A stretch of DNA of 64,000 bases, taken from Spirochaetota bacterium (GTDB taxonomy: Bacteria; Spirochaetota; UBA12135; COTS27; JAFLEE01). The notes under the pieces are model-generated. The model had not been told where the DNA came from and did no database searches. It saw only the letters and a program-made list of their open reading frames with translations. The stretch's first letter is position 1, and every line of letters begins with the position of its first letter. Where the stretch lies: NCBI GenBank assembly GCA_017302015.1, contig JAFLEE010000015.1, forward strand, positions 16,176 to 80,175. The letters are read 5' to 3'. Shown here piece by piece: positions 33,820 through 41,520 of this stretch. Made by a program: the position numbers and the translations under genes.

Positions 33820-36510
33820 TTACCTCGCGCACCTCGCCACAAGATCGAAGATCGACCGATAGGGCACCCCCGCGTGGCGGGTGAGCCCGATCTCGCAGCC
33901 GCGGCTGGAAGAGACGCCGTGGCCGCAATCCGCCGGGAGTTGCTCCTTCAAGAAGCGCAGCGCGCTGCGGTTGAGTTCGGGGCGCAGGAAGCCGCGGTCG
34001 CCGGCGAAGGCGCAACAATCGGTATCCACCGGGAAGATCGGCTTGGCGCACAAACGGGCGGCGACCCGTTGCCAGGCGGGTTCGAGGCCCATCTTGCGGT
34101 CGCTGCACGGGATGTGGAAGGCGATGGGTTCCTCGAGGGGCGCCAGGGTCAAGCGGGGAAGCAGGATGCGCTCGAGGAAGGCGATGGGCGCGGTCTCCTT
34201 GGGGAAATGCAGCGCGCAGGGGCTGGTGTCGATGAGGAGCGGCAGGCGGCCGTCTTCCGTGGCCTCGCGGATGGCCTCGACGAGTTCGCGGTGCTTCGCT
34301 TCGCCCTCGGCGGGGAAGCCCTTGCTCTCGAAGGCCTTGCCGCAACATAGGTTGGGCAGGTTCTTGGGCAGGACGGCCTCGAGCCCGGCGCGCTCGAAGA
34401 GGTCGAGGACCGCCTCGGGGGTGGAGACGGCCTTGTCGCCGGAACCGGCCCCGAGGGTGCGCGCCATGCAACTGGGGAAATACACCGCGCGGTCCCCGTG
34501 GGGCCTCGGCTTGGGGACGCGCGCCGCCTTGGGGAGCCCGGGCGCCAAGGCGGTGCCGAGCCTCGCCACCGTCGCCACGGCGGCGAAATTGCCCGCGATG
34601 CTCGCGGCGACCCGGCGCCCCAAGCCCGACCATTCGGTCTGGCGAAGGGCGACGGTGAGTTTGCCGGTGTCGATGCCCACCGGGCAGGCCAGGGCACACA
34701 GGCCGTCGGCCGCGCAGGTATCGATTCCCTGGTAGACGTAGGCGCGGGCCAGCTCCTTGAATCGGGCGGCTTCCGCGGGGATTTCCTGGAGGCGCGCGAC
34801 TTCGCGCACCGAGGCGATGCGCTGGCGCGGGGTGAGGGTGAGGTGGCGGGAGGGGCAACGGGGCTCGCAGAAACCGCACTCGATGCAGGCGTCCACCAGT
34901 TCGTGGGCCGCGGGCATGGGCTTAAGGTTCTTGAGGTGCGCCTCGGGGTCGTCGCTGAGGATGACCCCGGGATTGAGGATGCCCCGTGGATCGATGAGCG
35001 CCTTGAGGCGGCCCATGATGCCGTAGAGGTCTTCGCCCCATTCCCGGGCCACGAAGGGGGCCATATTGCGGCCCGTGCCGTGCTCGGCCTTGAGGGAGCC
35101 GTCCAGGCGCAGGACGAGGGCCGCCACGTCCTCCATGAAGGCGGCGTAGCGCGCCACTTCCGAGGGCCCGCCGAAGGATTGGGAGAAGACGAAGTGGATA
35201 TTCCCCGCGAGGGCGTGGCCGAAGATCACGCCATCGGGATAGCCGTGGCGCGCCATGAGTTCCTGGACGCGCGCGATGCCCTCGGCGAGTCGCTCGATGG
35301 GGAAGGCGACGTCTTCGATGATCACCGTCGTGCCCGTGGGGCGCTTCGCCCCCACGGCCGGGAAGACGCCCTTGCGGATCTTCCAGAACGCCTCGTATTC
35401 GGCGGGGACGCGGGTAAAGGCGGGGGGCGCCAGGAGCGACGGTCCCCCCAGGAGGCCGGCGAGTTCGGCGATTTGCGAGGTGAGGAGTTCCTCGGAGGGG
35501 GCCCGCGTCTCCACCAGGAGGGCCGCGGCGGCCTCCGGGAGGCCCTCGATCATGGCGGGGATCCCCGGCTTTCCCTCCACCGACCTCAGGGCGGGCCGGT
35601 CCAGGAGTTCCGCCGCGGAGACGCTGCGCCCCTGGAGGCGCACCACGGCCTCGCAGACCGCCGCCATGTCGCGGAAGAGGAGCAGCGCGCTGGCCTTGTG
35701 GGGATGCTCCGCCACCGTGCGGTAGGTGATCGAGGAGAGGAAGGCCAGCGTGCCCTCGCTGCCGATCAGGAGGTGGGCCAGCGCGTCCACCGGATCGTCG
35801 AAATCCAGGAGCGCGTTGAGGCCGTAGCCGGTGGTGTTCTTGATCCGGTATTTGTTCCGCAGGCGCTCGGCGAGGGCCGGGGCGCGGACTTCGTCCATGA
35901 GGGCCCGAAGCCCCGACAGCAGGGCCCCGTGCCCGGCGGCCCATACGCGGCGGGAGGATTCGTCCCCGGTATCGAGGACGCTCCCGTCGGTGAACACCGC
36001 GCGGAGCGAGCGCAGCGTGTGGTAGGAGTTCTCGACGATCCCGCAGCACATCCCGCTGGCGTTATTGGCCGCGATCCCCCCGATCATGGCCGCGTCGATG
36101 GAAGCGGGGTCGGGCCCGATCTTCTTTCCGTAGGGGGCGAGGAACCGATTGGCCTGGGAGCCGGTCAGCCCCGGATCGAGGCGGATCCAGGATCCGTCCG
36201 GCGCGACCTCGGCGCGGCGCCAGGCCGTACCCAGGGTCACGAGCACCGAATCGGTGATGGCCTGGCCCGAGAGGCTCGTGCCGGCGGCGCGGAAGGTAAC
36301 GGGCACCCGCAAGGAATCAGCGAGGGTCACGAGGAAAGAGAGTTCCGCCTCATCCTTCACCGCCACGACGATCTTGGGGGTGAGCCGGTAGAAGCCCGCG
36401 TCGGTCCCCTTGGCGAAGGTGGTGAGCGCGTCGGTGGCTACCCGGTCTTTCGGGATTTTTTTCAGCAGGCGGCGGTGGAAACTCGACCAGGGTTCGGGTA
36501 GTTTGGGCAT
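33820..36510 (-). CDS. FAD-linked oxidase with fused Fe-S/CCG domains, D-lactate dehydrogenase (Dld-II / GlcD-GlpC type)
   Basis: 896 residues, a fusion length typical of this family. The FAD-binding (PCMH) half starts at about 45, with VPVTFRAAGTSLSGQAITDS and MIGGIAANNASGMCCGI, and the FAD-linked C-terminal domain contains HGYPDGVIFGHALAGNIHF and LKAEHGTGRNM. Two 4Fe-4S motifs follow: CIECGFCEPRCP (from C542) and CAADGLCALACPVG (from C599). The end carries GlpC-like cysteine domains (PSCMARTL, NLCCGKAF, HIPCSDRKMG, DTDCCAFAGDRG). Such enzymes oxidise D-lactate or glycolate at the membrane and feed electrons to quinones. TAAAAT on the minus strand at 36547-36552 may be its -10 box, 36 bp before the ATG. 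Confidence 0.9.
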   Translation of the reverse strand: MPKLPEPWSSFHRRLLKKIPKDRVATDALTTFAKGTDAGFYRLTPKIVVAVKDEAELSFLVTLADSLRVPVTFRAAGTSLSGQAITDSVLVTLGTAWRRAEVAPDGSWIRLDPGLTGSQANRFLAPYGKKIGPDPASIDAAMIGGIAANNASGMCCGIVENSYHTLRSLRAVFTDGSVLDTGDESSRRVWAAGHGALLSGLRALMDEVRAPALAERLRNKYRIKNTTGYGLNALLDFDDPVDALAHLLIGSEGTLAFLSSITYRTVAEHPHKASALLLFRDMAAVCEAVVRLQGRSVSAAELLDRPALRSVEGKPGIPAMIEGLPEAAAALLVETRAPSEELLTSQIAELAGLLGGPSLLAPPAFTRVPAEYEAFWKIRKGVFPAVGAKRPTGTTVIIEDVAFPIERLAEGIARVQELMARHGYPDGVIFGHALAGNIHFVFSQSFGGPSEVARYAAFMEDVAALVLRLDGSLKAEHGTGRNMAPFVAREWGEDLYGIMGRLKALIDPRGILNPGVILSDDPEAHLKNLKPMPAAHELVDACIECGFCEPRCPSRHLTLTPRQRIASVREVARLQEIPAEAARFKELARAYVYQGIDTCAADGLCALACPVGIDTGKLTVALRQTEWSGLGRRVAASIAGNFAAVATVARLGTALAPGLPKAARVPKPRPHGDRAVYFPSCMARTLGAGSGDKAVSTPEAVLDLFERAGLEAVLPKNLPNLCCGKAFESKGFPAEGEAKHRELVEAIREATEDGRLPLLIDTSPCALHFPKETAPIAFLERILLPRLTLAPLEEPIAFHIPCSDRKMGLEPAWQRVAARLCAKPIFPVDTDCCAFAGDRGFLRPELNRSALRFLKEQLPADCGHGVSSSRGCEIGLTRHAGVPYRSIFDLVARCAR

Positions 36511-36676
36511 GGGAGAGGGCTCTTTCTCGCGCGGCGGGCGTGCCCAATTTTACCTTCTGGCGGGGATCCCGGCAGGTGAAAACGGTTGCACGTACGTAAG
36601 CCCCTTCCCGCTCCGTTGCGCCCACGGGGCGCGGGAGGCTCCATCGTAAACTATCCCAACAGAAGGAAACGCCGTT

Positions 36677-37108
36677 ATGAAAGAAAAAGCGCAGAACTAC
36701 AAGAACCACGTCCGCATCGACTGGGTGGCGACCGGCTTCATCGTGCCCGTCGCCCTCGCGGCCCTCCCCATCTCCATCGCGCACCTCGTCCAAGAGCCCG
36801 GGTGGCTCTCCGGGTACCTCGTCCTCGCCGCCTTCGCCGCGGCGCTCTCCGTGTTCAAGATGCGGGGCAACGCCATCCGCGTCCAGAACCGCGTCATCCG
36901 CCTCGAAGAGCGCCGGCGCCTGGAAAAACTACTGAAGGGGCCCCTGGCCAAGAGGATCCCGGACCTCACAACCCCGCAACTCATCGCCATCCGCTTCGCC
37001 GCAGACGCGGAAGTCCCCGGCCTCGTGAAGAAGGCCCTCGCGGGGATGGGGCGGGAAGACCTCAAAAAAGAGATCCGATCCTGGCGGGCCGACCACCTGC
37101 GGGTCTGA
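36677..37108 (+). CDS. DUF6526-like small membrane protein
   Basis: 143 residues. QNYKNHVRIDWVATGF near the start matches the 'Q.y.nH.r.dP...' opening of DUF6526 proteins. Two hydrophobic helices follow (FIVPVALAALPISIAHLV and GYLVLAAFAAALSVFKM) and the rest is charged and helical (VIRLEERRRLEKLL). Inner-membrane location is likely; function unknown. AGAAGGA lies before the ATG. Confidence 0.7.
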   Translation: MKEKAQNYKNHVRIDWVATGFIVPVALAALPISIAHLVQEPGWLSGYLVLAAFAAALSVFKMRGNAIRVQNRVIRLEERRRLEKLLKGPLAKRIPDLTTPQLIAIRFAADAEVPGLVKKALAGMGREDLKKEIRSWRADHLRV

Positions 37109-37141
37109 AGCGCTCGCCGCGCGGCCCCGATCTGGGCCGGC

Positions 37142-37555
37142 TTATTTGAGTTGGGCGCCCACGCGCTTCTGGAACATCTCGAAGCGCGACTGGGCCAGGA
37201 GGTTTCCGGCGATGAACGCCTCGCCCTCGGCCATGGTGCGCTGCCAGGCGTCGGGGAATTTCGCCTTGAGCCCTTGGCATTTGGCCACGAACCAATAGCC
37301 CTCGCCGCAATTCTTGGCGAAGAGCGGCGCGTCGACCGCGCCGTTATTGGCGATGGAGAACGCCATCTCCCAATAGCTGGTGGCTTGGCGCATATAGGCG
37401 TTCTCTTCCCGCCGCTCGCCGCTGACGACCGCGCGCACCTCGTCGGCGGTCAGGGGCGTCCAGGCGCCGAACCAGGCGCGGGCCTTGCGGCAGACTTCTT
37501 CGCGGCGCAGGTCGTAGAGTTTGAGGATGAGTTCGGCATCGTGGTGGTTGGCCAT
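37142..37555 (-). CDS. Conserved protein of unknown function (NHHDAELILKLYDLRRE type)
   Basis: 137 residues, soluble and probably helical. The opening NHHDAELILKLYDLRREE is a pattern I recall from short unnamed proteins in Acidobacteriota and relatives, followed by YMRQATSYWEMAFSIANNG and NCGEGYWFVAKCQG. No catalytic motif or domain name can be given. TTGGAG precedes the ATG at 37555. It ends 33 bp from the convergent DUF6526-like gene. Confidence 0.7.
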   Translation of the reverse strand: MANHHDAELILKLYDLRREEVCRKARAWFGAWTPLTADEVRAVVSGERREENAYMRQATSYWEMAFSIANNGAVDAPLFAKNCGEGYWFVAKCQGLKAKFPDAWQRTMAEGEAFIAGNLLAQSRFEMFQKRVGAQLK

Positions 37556-37638
37556 GTGGACTCCAAGGATCGGCGGCGTGCGTTCTCGCGCGCCGCGTTT
37601 ACTCTATATTTAACAGAAAGAACGGGCAAAGGAAAGCG

Positions 37639-38652
37639 TCATCTGGGGCCTTCCGCGGCGAGGGCCGCCAGGGAGAGCGCCGCGTAATCGCCGATCTGCT
37701 CGCCGAGGGCCGCGGGCACGAGCCGGCAGACTTCCCGCGCCCGGGGGATGGCCTCGCGGCGGATGACCGCCATCGCCGGCGGCCGCAAAAACCGCTCGCA
37801 GCGCGCGTAGATGCTGCCGATCACGATGCGTTCGGGATTGAGCAGGTCGATGACGAGGGAGAGGCCCTTGCCCAGCATGGTCCCCGATTCCTCCAGGATG
37901 GACCGCGAAAGGGGGTCGCCCTTCCCCGCCGCCTCCGCCACCGCCTTCGCCGTGAGCGCGGACGGGGGGAGCGCGTCGAGGAGGCCCGCCTTCCTTCCCG
38001 CCTTCCGCCATTCCTTGCGCCGGGTCGCTGCCAATTGGGCGATGCCACCCCCGCTGCAGAAGCCCTCGAAAGAACCCGCCTTGCCGAAACCCACGGGGCC
38101 CCGGTCGGCGAGGCGCAGGTGGCCCGCCTCGCCGGCGAGGTCGTTGGTGCCCGAATAGAGCCGGCCATCCAGGATGAGGCCGGCGCCGAGGCCGGTGCCG
38201 AAGGTGAAGAACACCAGATTGCGGCACCCCCGCCCGGCGCCGTACTTCCACTCCGCCACCGCGCAGGCATTGGCGTCGTTCTCGAGGCGCACCGGGGCGC
38301 GGAAACGCTTCGCCGCGAGGGCGACGATGGGCACGCGATCCCAACCGGGCAGGTTCGGGGGGGAGAGGATGAGGCCGCGGCGCGAGTCGAGGGGCCCGCC
38401 GCAGCTGATGCCGATTCCCCCCAGGCCGCCGCGGGCGAGGCCATGGTCCGCCAGCAGGCGTTCCCCGGTCTCGAAGAGGAGCCCCTGGGCGTGCTTCGGG
38501 CCGAGGCGGGTCTCGGTGGGGAAGGACCTGCGCTCGAGGATGCGCACGCCCTTGCCGCCGGAGGCTATTTCCCCGAGGAGGACCGCGCATTTGGTGCCGC
38601 CGATGTCGAAGCCGAGGAGTTTCGGGGGGATGGGTTTGCGTTTAGGCGGCAT
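37639..38652 (-). CDS. ROK family sugar kinase or regulator without its zinc-binding cysteines
   Basis: 337 residues from the ATG at 38652, which precedes a ROK N-terminal ATP-binding motif (LLGFDIGGTKCAVLLGEI). LVFFTFGTGLGAGLILDG is the second phosphate motif, GGPLDSRRG the sugar-proximal loop, and TNDLAGEAGHLRLADRG holds the conserved Glu-x2-His. Canonical ROK kinases then have a CxCGxxGCxE zinc loop; here the loop reads GFGKAGSFEGFCSGGG, so the zinc Cys are missing, as in some PVC members. The protein has no N-terminal helix-turn-helix, so a glucose/N-acetylhexosamine kinase is likelier than a repressor. Confidence 0.85.
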   Translation of the reverse strand: MPPKRKPIPPKLLGFDIGGTKCAVLLGEIASGGKGVRILERRSFPTETRLGPKHAQGLLFETGERLLADHGLARGGLGGIGISCGGPLDSRRGLILSPPNLPGWDRVPIVALAAKRFRAPVRLENDANACAVAEWKYGAGRGCRNLVFFTFGTGLGAGLILDGRLYSGTNDLAGEAGHLRLADRGPVGFGKAGSFEGFCSGGGIAQLAATRRKEWRKAGRKAGLLDALPPSALTAKAVAEAAGKGDPLSRSILEESGTMLGKGLSLVIDLLNPERIVIGSIYARCERFLRPPAMAVIRREAIPRAREVCRLVPAALGEQIGDYAALSLAALAAEGPR

Positions 38653-38940
38653 CTTGCATCGACTCCCGATGCCCGGGTCGCCGGGCTTCCCAACCATCGC
38701 GTCATGGAAACTTTTAGAGTCCCCATTTTACCAAGAATCGGACCGCGCTCCCGGGCGGAGGCGGGCGATGCGTGCTCGAAAAAGCTTAACCAGGACATGA
38801 AAAAATGGGGGATCGGTCCCCGCCCCGGGGTCCCCAATTTAAAATTATGCGGTGCCCAGGGCCCACGGTGGCGCGGTGCGGCAACCCGTGTCGACGACCG
38901 GAGACCCGCTAACACAATCCTCATCCCAGGGAGTTCCTCC
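38653..38940. promoter_or_regulatory. Divergent intergenic region between ROK and beta-helix genes
   Basis: 288 bp. An AT-rich TTTAAAATTATG patch (TAAAAT at 38840-38845) is the best -10 candidate for the plus-strand gene. AGGGAG lies 9 bp before its ATG at 38941. No palindrome of note was seen. Confidence 0.3.
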
Positions 38941-40251
38941 ATGCAAACGACGATCAAGGCGATTCTAGGAGCGATCATGCTGACTTACGGAGCGCTTACG
39001 GCGCAAACCGGCATCTTGAACGTGAAGGATTTCGGGGCGAAGGGAGACCTTAAAACCGACGATTCGGACGCCATCCAAAAGGCTATCGATGCGACCGCGT
39101 GGACCATGGGGGATCCCTCCCAAATCCGGCCGGTCACCGTTTTTTTCCCCCCGGGACACTACCTCGTGCGGAAGACCCTCAAGATCCGCCACGAGAATAA
39201 GAACCTCACCCTCGTCGGCGCCGGGAGCGTTTCCCCGTATGGAGGCCTTCCGGGGGACGATGCCCGCCCGCTTCCCCCGGGGGGCACTCCCTCGACCCCG
39301 GTCCCCTTCGGGCCGACGCAGCTGATCTGGGGCGGGGCGGAGGGGGGCACGCTGTTGGAATGGACTTCCGCCGACGGCGTCGTCCTGCGCCATCTCGCCT
39401 TGATCGGATCCGACAAGGCCGGCACGCTCCTGTCCATCAACTCGGCGCCCGGGACGGGCTCCGGGCTGGGAACGCTGGAGCGTTGCCTCTTCACCCGCGC
39501 CCGCATCGGCATCGAATGCGGCCAGAACGGTATCAACGCCAACGCCGCCGATTTGACGCTCACCGATTTGATGTTCTTCGACCTCGGGGTCGGGTTCAAG
39601 ACGACCCAGTCCCAGAACGTGGACTATTGCTTCATCCGCCCGATGGCCTTCGCCTGCGGGTGCGCCCTCTGGTTCGCCCAAGGCGGGAGCGCCGACGTAT
39701 ACTCCCTCGCGACCCGCCGGACGCCCCTGGTCATCCGCATCGACGGCGGAGGCATCCAGAACGGCACCTTCCATTTCTCCAACTTGCGCGTCGATGTGAA
39801 CTCCGTGGGGACGAACGTGCTCGGCGGGAACCCCTGGAGCCACGAGTACCCGGCCCGGCCGGTCGTGCTCTTGGCGAAGGGCGAGGTCAACGTGAAATTC
39901 ACCTCGCTCTGCGTCATGGGGGAGCGCCGGGATCGGGAAACCCCGATCTTCTCCCTGGACACCCACGCCCAGGTTTCCGTGGAGTCTTCGATGCTCTCCG
40001 GTCCCGTCGCCGTCCTCCGCGGGAAAGCCGGGAACCTCCCGACCTGGATCCAATTCGACCAATGCCGCTTCCGCATGGGCGCCGACCCCCGGGAGATCCT
40101 TTGCGACGAGTTCTCGGGCTACGAACTGCGCAATTGCTCGGTGACCGTGGAGGCGGACCCGTCCAAGGGGAATTACGCGCCGATCGAAAAAACGTTCATC
40201 CCCAGCCTGTCGCGTCTTCCGACCCGGCTCACCCATCCACCCGCGAAATAG
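38941..40251 (+). CDS. Secreted right-handed beta-helix protein (Pectate_lyase_3-like)
   Basis: 436 residues. Signal peptide (KAILGAIMLTYGALTAQT, about 5-22) followed by the pectate-lyase-3 opening: GILNVKDFGAKGDLKTDD and DAIQKAIDA ('V.dFGA.gDG.tDdT.Ai..Ai'). It is followed by PVTVFFPPGHYLVRKTLKI, the usual first coil, and many short beta strands of a right-handed helix such as LLEWTSADGVVLRHLALIG. This fold acts on pectin, rhamnogalacturonan or other uronides, or serves in phage/surface attachment. The active-site residues cannot be assigned. AGGGAG precedes the ATG. It is divergent from the ROK kinase. Confidence 0.82.
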   Translation: MQTTIKAILGAIMLTYGALTAQTGILNVKDFGAKGDLKTDDSDAIQKAIDATAWTMGDPSQIRPVTVFFPPGHYLVRKTLKIRHENKNLTLVGAGSVSPYGGLPGDDARPLPPGGTPSTPVPFGPTQLIWGGAEGGTLLEWTSADGVVLRHLALIGSDKAGTLLSINSAPGTGSGLGTLERCLFTRARIGIECGQNGINANAADLTLTDLMFFDLGVGFKTTQSQNVDYCFIRPMAFACGCALWFAQGGSADVYSLATRRTPLVIRIDGGGIQNGTFHFSNLRVDVNSVGTNVLGGNPWSHEYPARPVVLLAKGEVNVKFTSLCVMGERRDRETPIFSLDTHAQVSVESSMLSGPVAVLRGKAGNLPTWIQFDQCRFRMGADPREILCDEFSGYELRNCSVTVEADPSKGNYAPIEKTFIPSLSRLPTRLTHPPAK

Positions 40252-40374
40252 GCCCTACCCCGCGGTGGCGGGAAGCTTCCCCGGGCGTTCCACGACTTCC
40301 CAGGAAGGCTCCCCCAAGTTACCATCACGCGAGCGGGTTTCCCCACGGGGCGGCCCCGGGAGCGGTGACCGAAC

Positions 40375-41520
40375 ATGCCCCAGCCCATCCATATCGCCCC
40401 GAAAGTCCAGCACCTCCACGAGACGCTGAAGCAGATCCACGAGAAGATGGCCCACCGCACGGCCGGCTTCTACCAGGATATGGAGGGTTTTTTCCACGTC
40501 AACCACGGCCGCCACCTGGCCGAGATCCGGGCGATCTGCACCGAGATCGAGGGCCATTGCCAGCAGCAGGCCGAACGCCTCATGAAGATCCTCGCCGAGT
40601 TCCGGGAGGAGGGCCCACTGGCGGAGCGGACCCTCGCCTTCATCGACCAGGACCTCGCCAAATTGCAGAAGGCCATCGGCGCCCTGTCGCCCTACCTGCC
40701 CAAACTGAATTTCTCCGACGCCTCCCTCGCCCAGCGCTCCAGCCGCGAGATCACGGCCCTCTTCCTTTCCATCCCCGAAACCCGCGCCTTCCTGGCCAAC
40801 CGGGCCCCAGCAGAAGCTCCCGCGGCGCCTCCGCCGAAATTGGAGATCCTGCCCCCCGATCCCGATAACCTCTACCACAAAGACGAGCGGAAGAAACTGG
40901 GCCTCGACAAGGAGGCGCTCCAGAAGCAGGTGGGGAAGGACCTCGACGCCATCGACCTCATCCTCTACGTCCAGGAGAAGCTCAGGAAGGATATGGAGAC
41001 CCACGACAATGGGATGCTCCAGAAACTGGTGGCGAGCGTGGGCACCCGCCTCTCCATCCTCCTCTTCAAGAAGACCGTCACCCAAGAGGAACTCGTGCGC
41101 CACGGCATCCTCAGCAAGGAACTCCCCAAGCTCGCCATCCGCCACTTCAACGACAAGAACCACTATTCCCTGGGGGCGATCCTCATCTACGTCAGCGATT
41201 TCGCGGCGATCCTCGCCGATATGCGGGAGAGGGCCTACGCGCACCACCAGCGCGACGGCCTGCAATTCGAGACCCTCAAGTCCAAGGCGATGGAGACCCT
41301 GGTCTCGCTGGCGCTCCTCACCGAGGATCCCCCCGTGCTCGACGCCTCCCTCGGGCGCCTCGATACCGTGACGCTCATCAAGAAACTCTACGCGCTCTTC
41401 AACGAGATGTCGGGCGTCTTCTCCAAATCAGGCTACGCCCAGGCGGTGGAGATCCGCACCAGTTTCTCGTATTTAGGGAAAAGCCTGGCGGATTTCAAGG
41501 CGGAACTCACCCATCCCTGA
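40375..41520 (+). CDS. Coiled-coil cytoplasmic protein of unknown function
   Basis: 381 residues, rich in Glu, Lys, Gln and His, without signal peptide or membrane segment. Long helical stretches (KVQHLHETLKQIHEKMAHRT; EIEGHCQQQAERLMKILAEF) and a Pro-rich hinge near 145-165 (APAEAPAAPPPKLEILPPDP) divide it into two helical halves. I recognise no family. GGGAG precedes the ATG. The last 14 bp overlap the end of the convergent GH78 gene. Base composition and strong codon bias argue that it is a real gene. Confidence 0.72.
   Translation: MPQPIHIAPKVQHLHETLKQIHEKMAHRTAGFYQDMEGFFHVNHGRHLAEIRAICTEIEGHCQQQAERLMKILAEFREEGPLAERTLAFIDQDLAKLQKAIGALSPYLPKLNFSDASLAQRSSREITALFLSIPETRAFLANRAPAEAPAAPPPKLEILPPDPDNLYHKDERKKLGLDKEALQKQVGKDLDAIDLILYVQEKLRKDMETHDNGMLQKLVASVGTRLSILLFKKTVTQEELVRHGILSKELPKLAIRHFNDKNHYSLGAILIYVSDFAAILADMRERAYAHHQRDGLQFETLKSKAMETLVSLALLTEDPPVLDASLGRLDTVTLIKKLYALFNEMSGVFSKSGYAQAVEIRTSFSYLGKSLADFKAELTHP

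Noticed and set aside
33181-33842. Short minus-strand frames inside the tandem repeat that give similar peptides
   Set aside because: The peptides repeat only because the DNA does; no ribosome sites, and the diverged copy does not preserve them. Structure is conserved instead.
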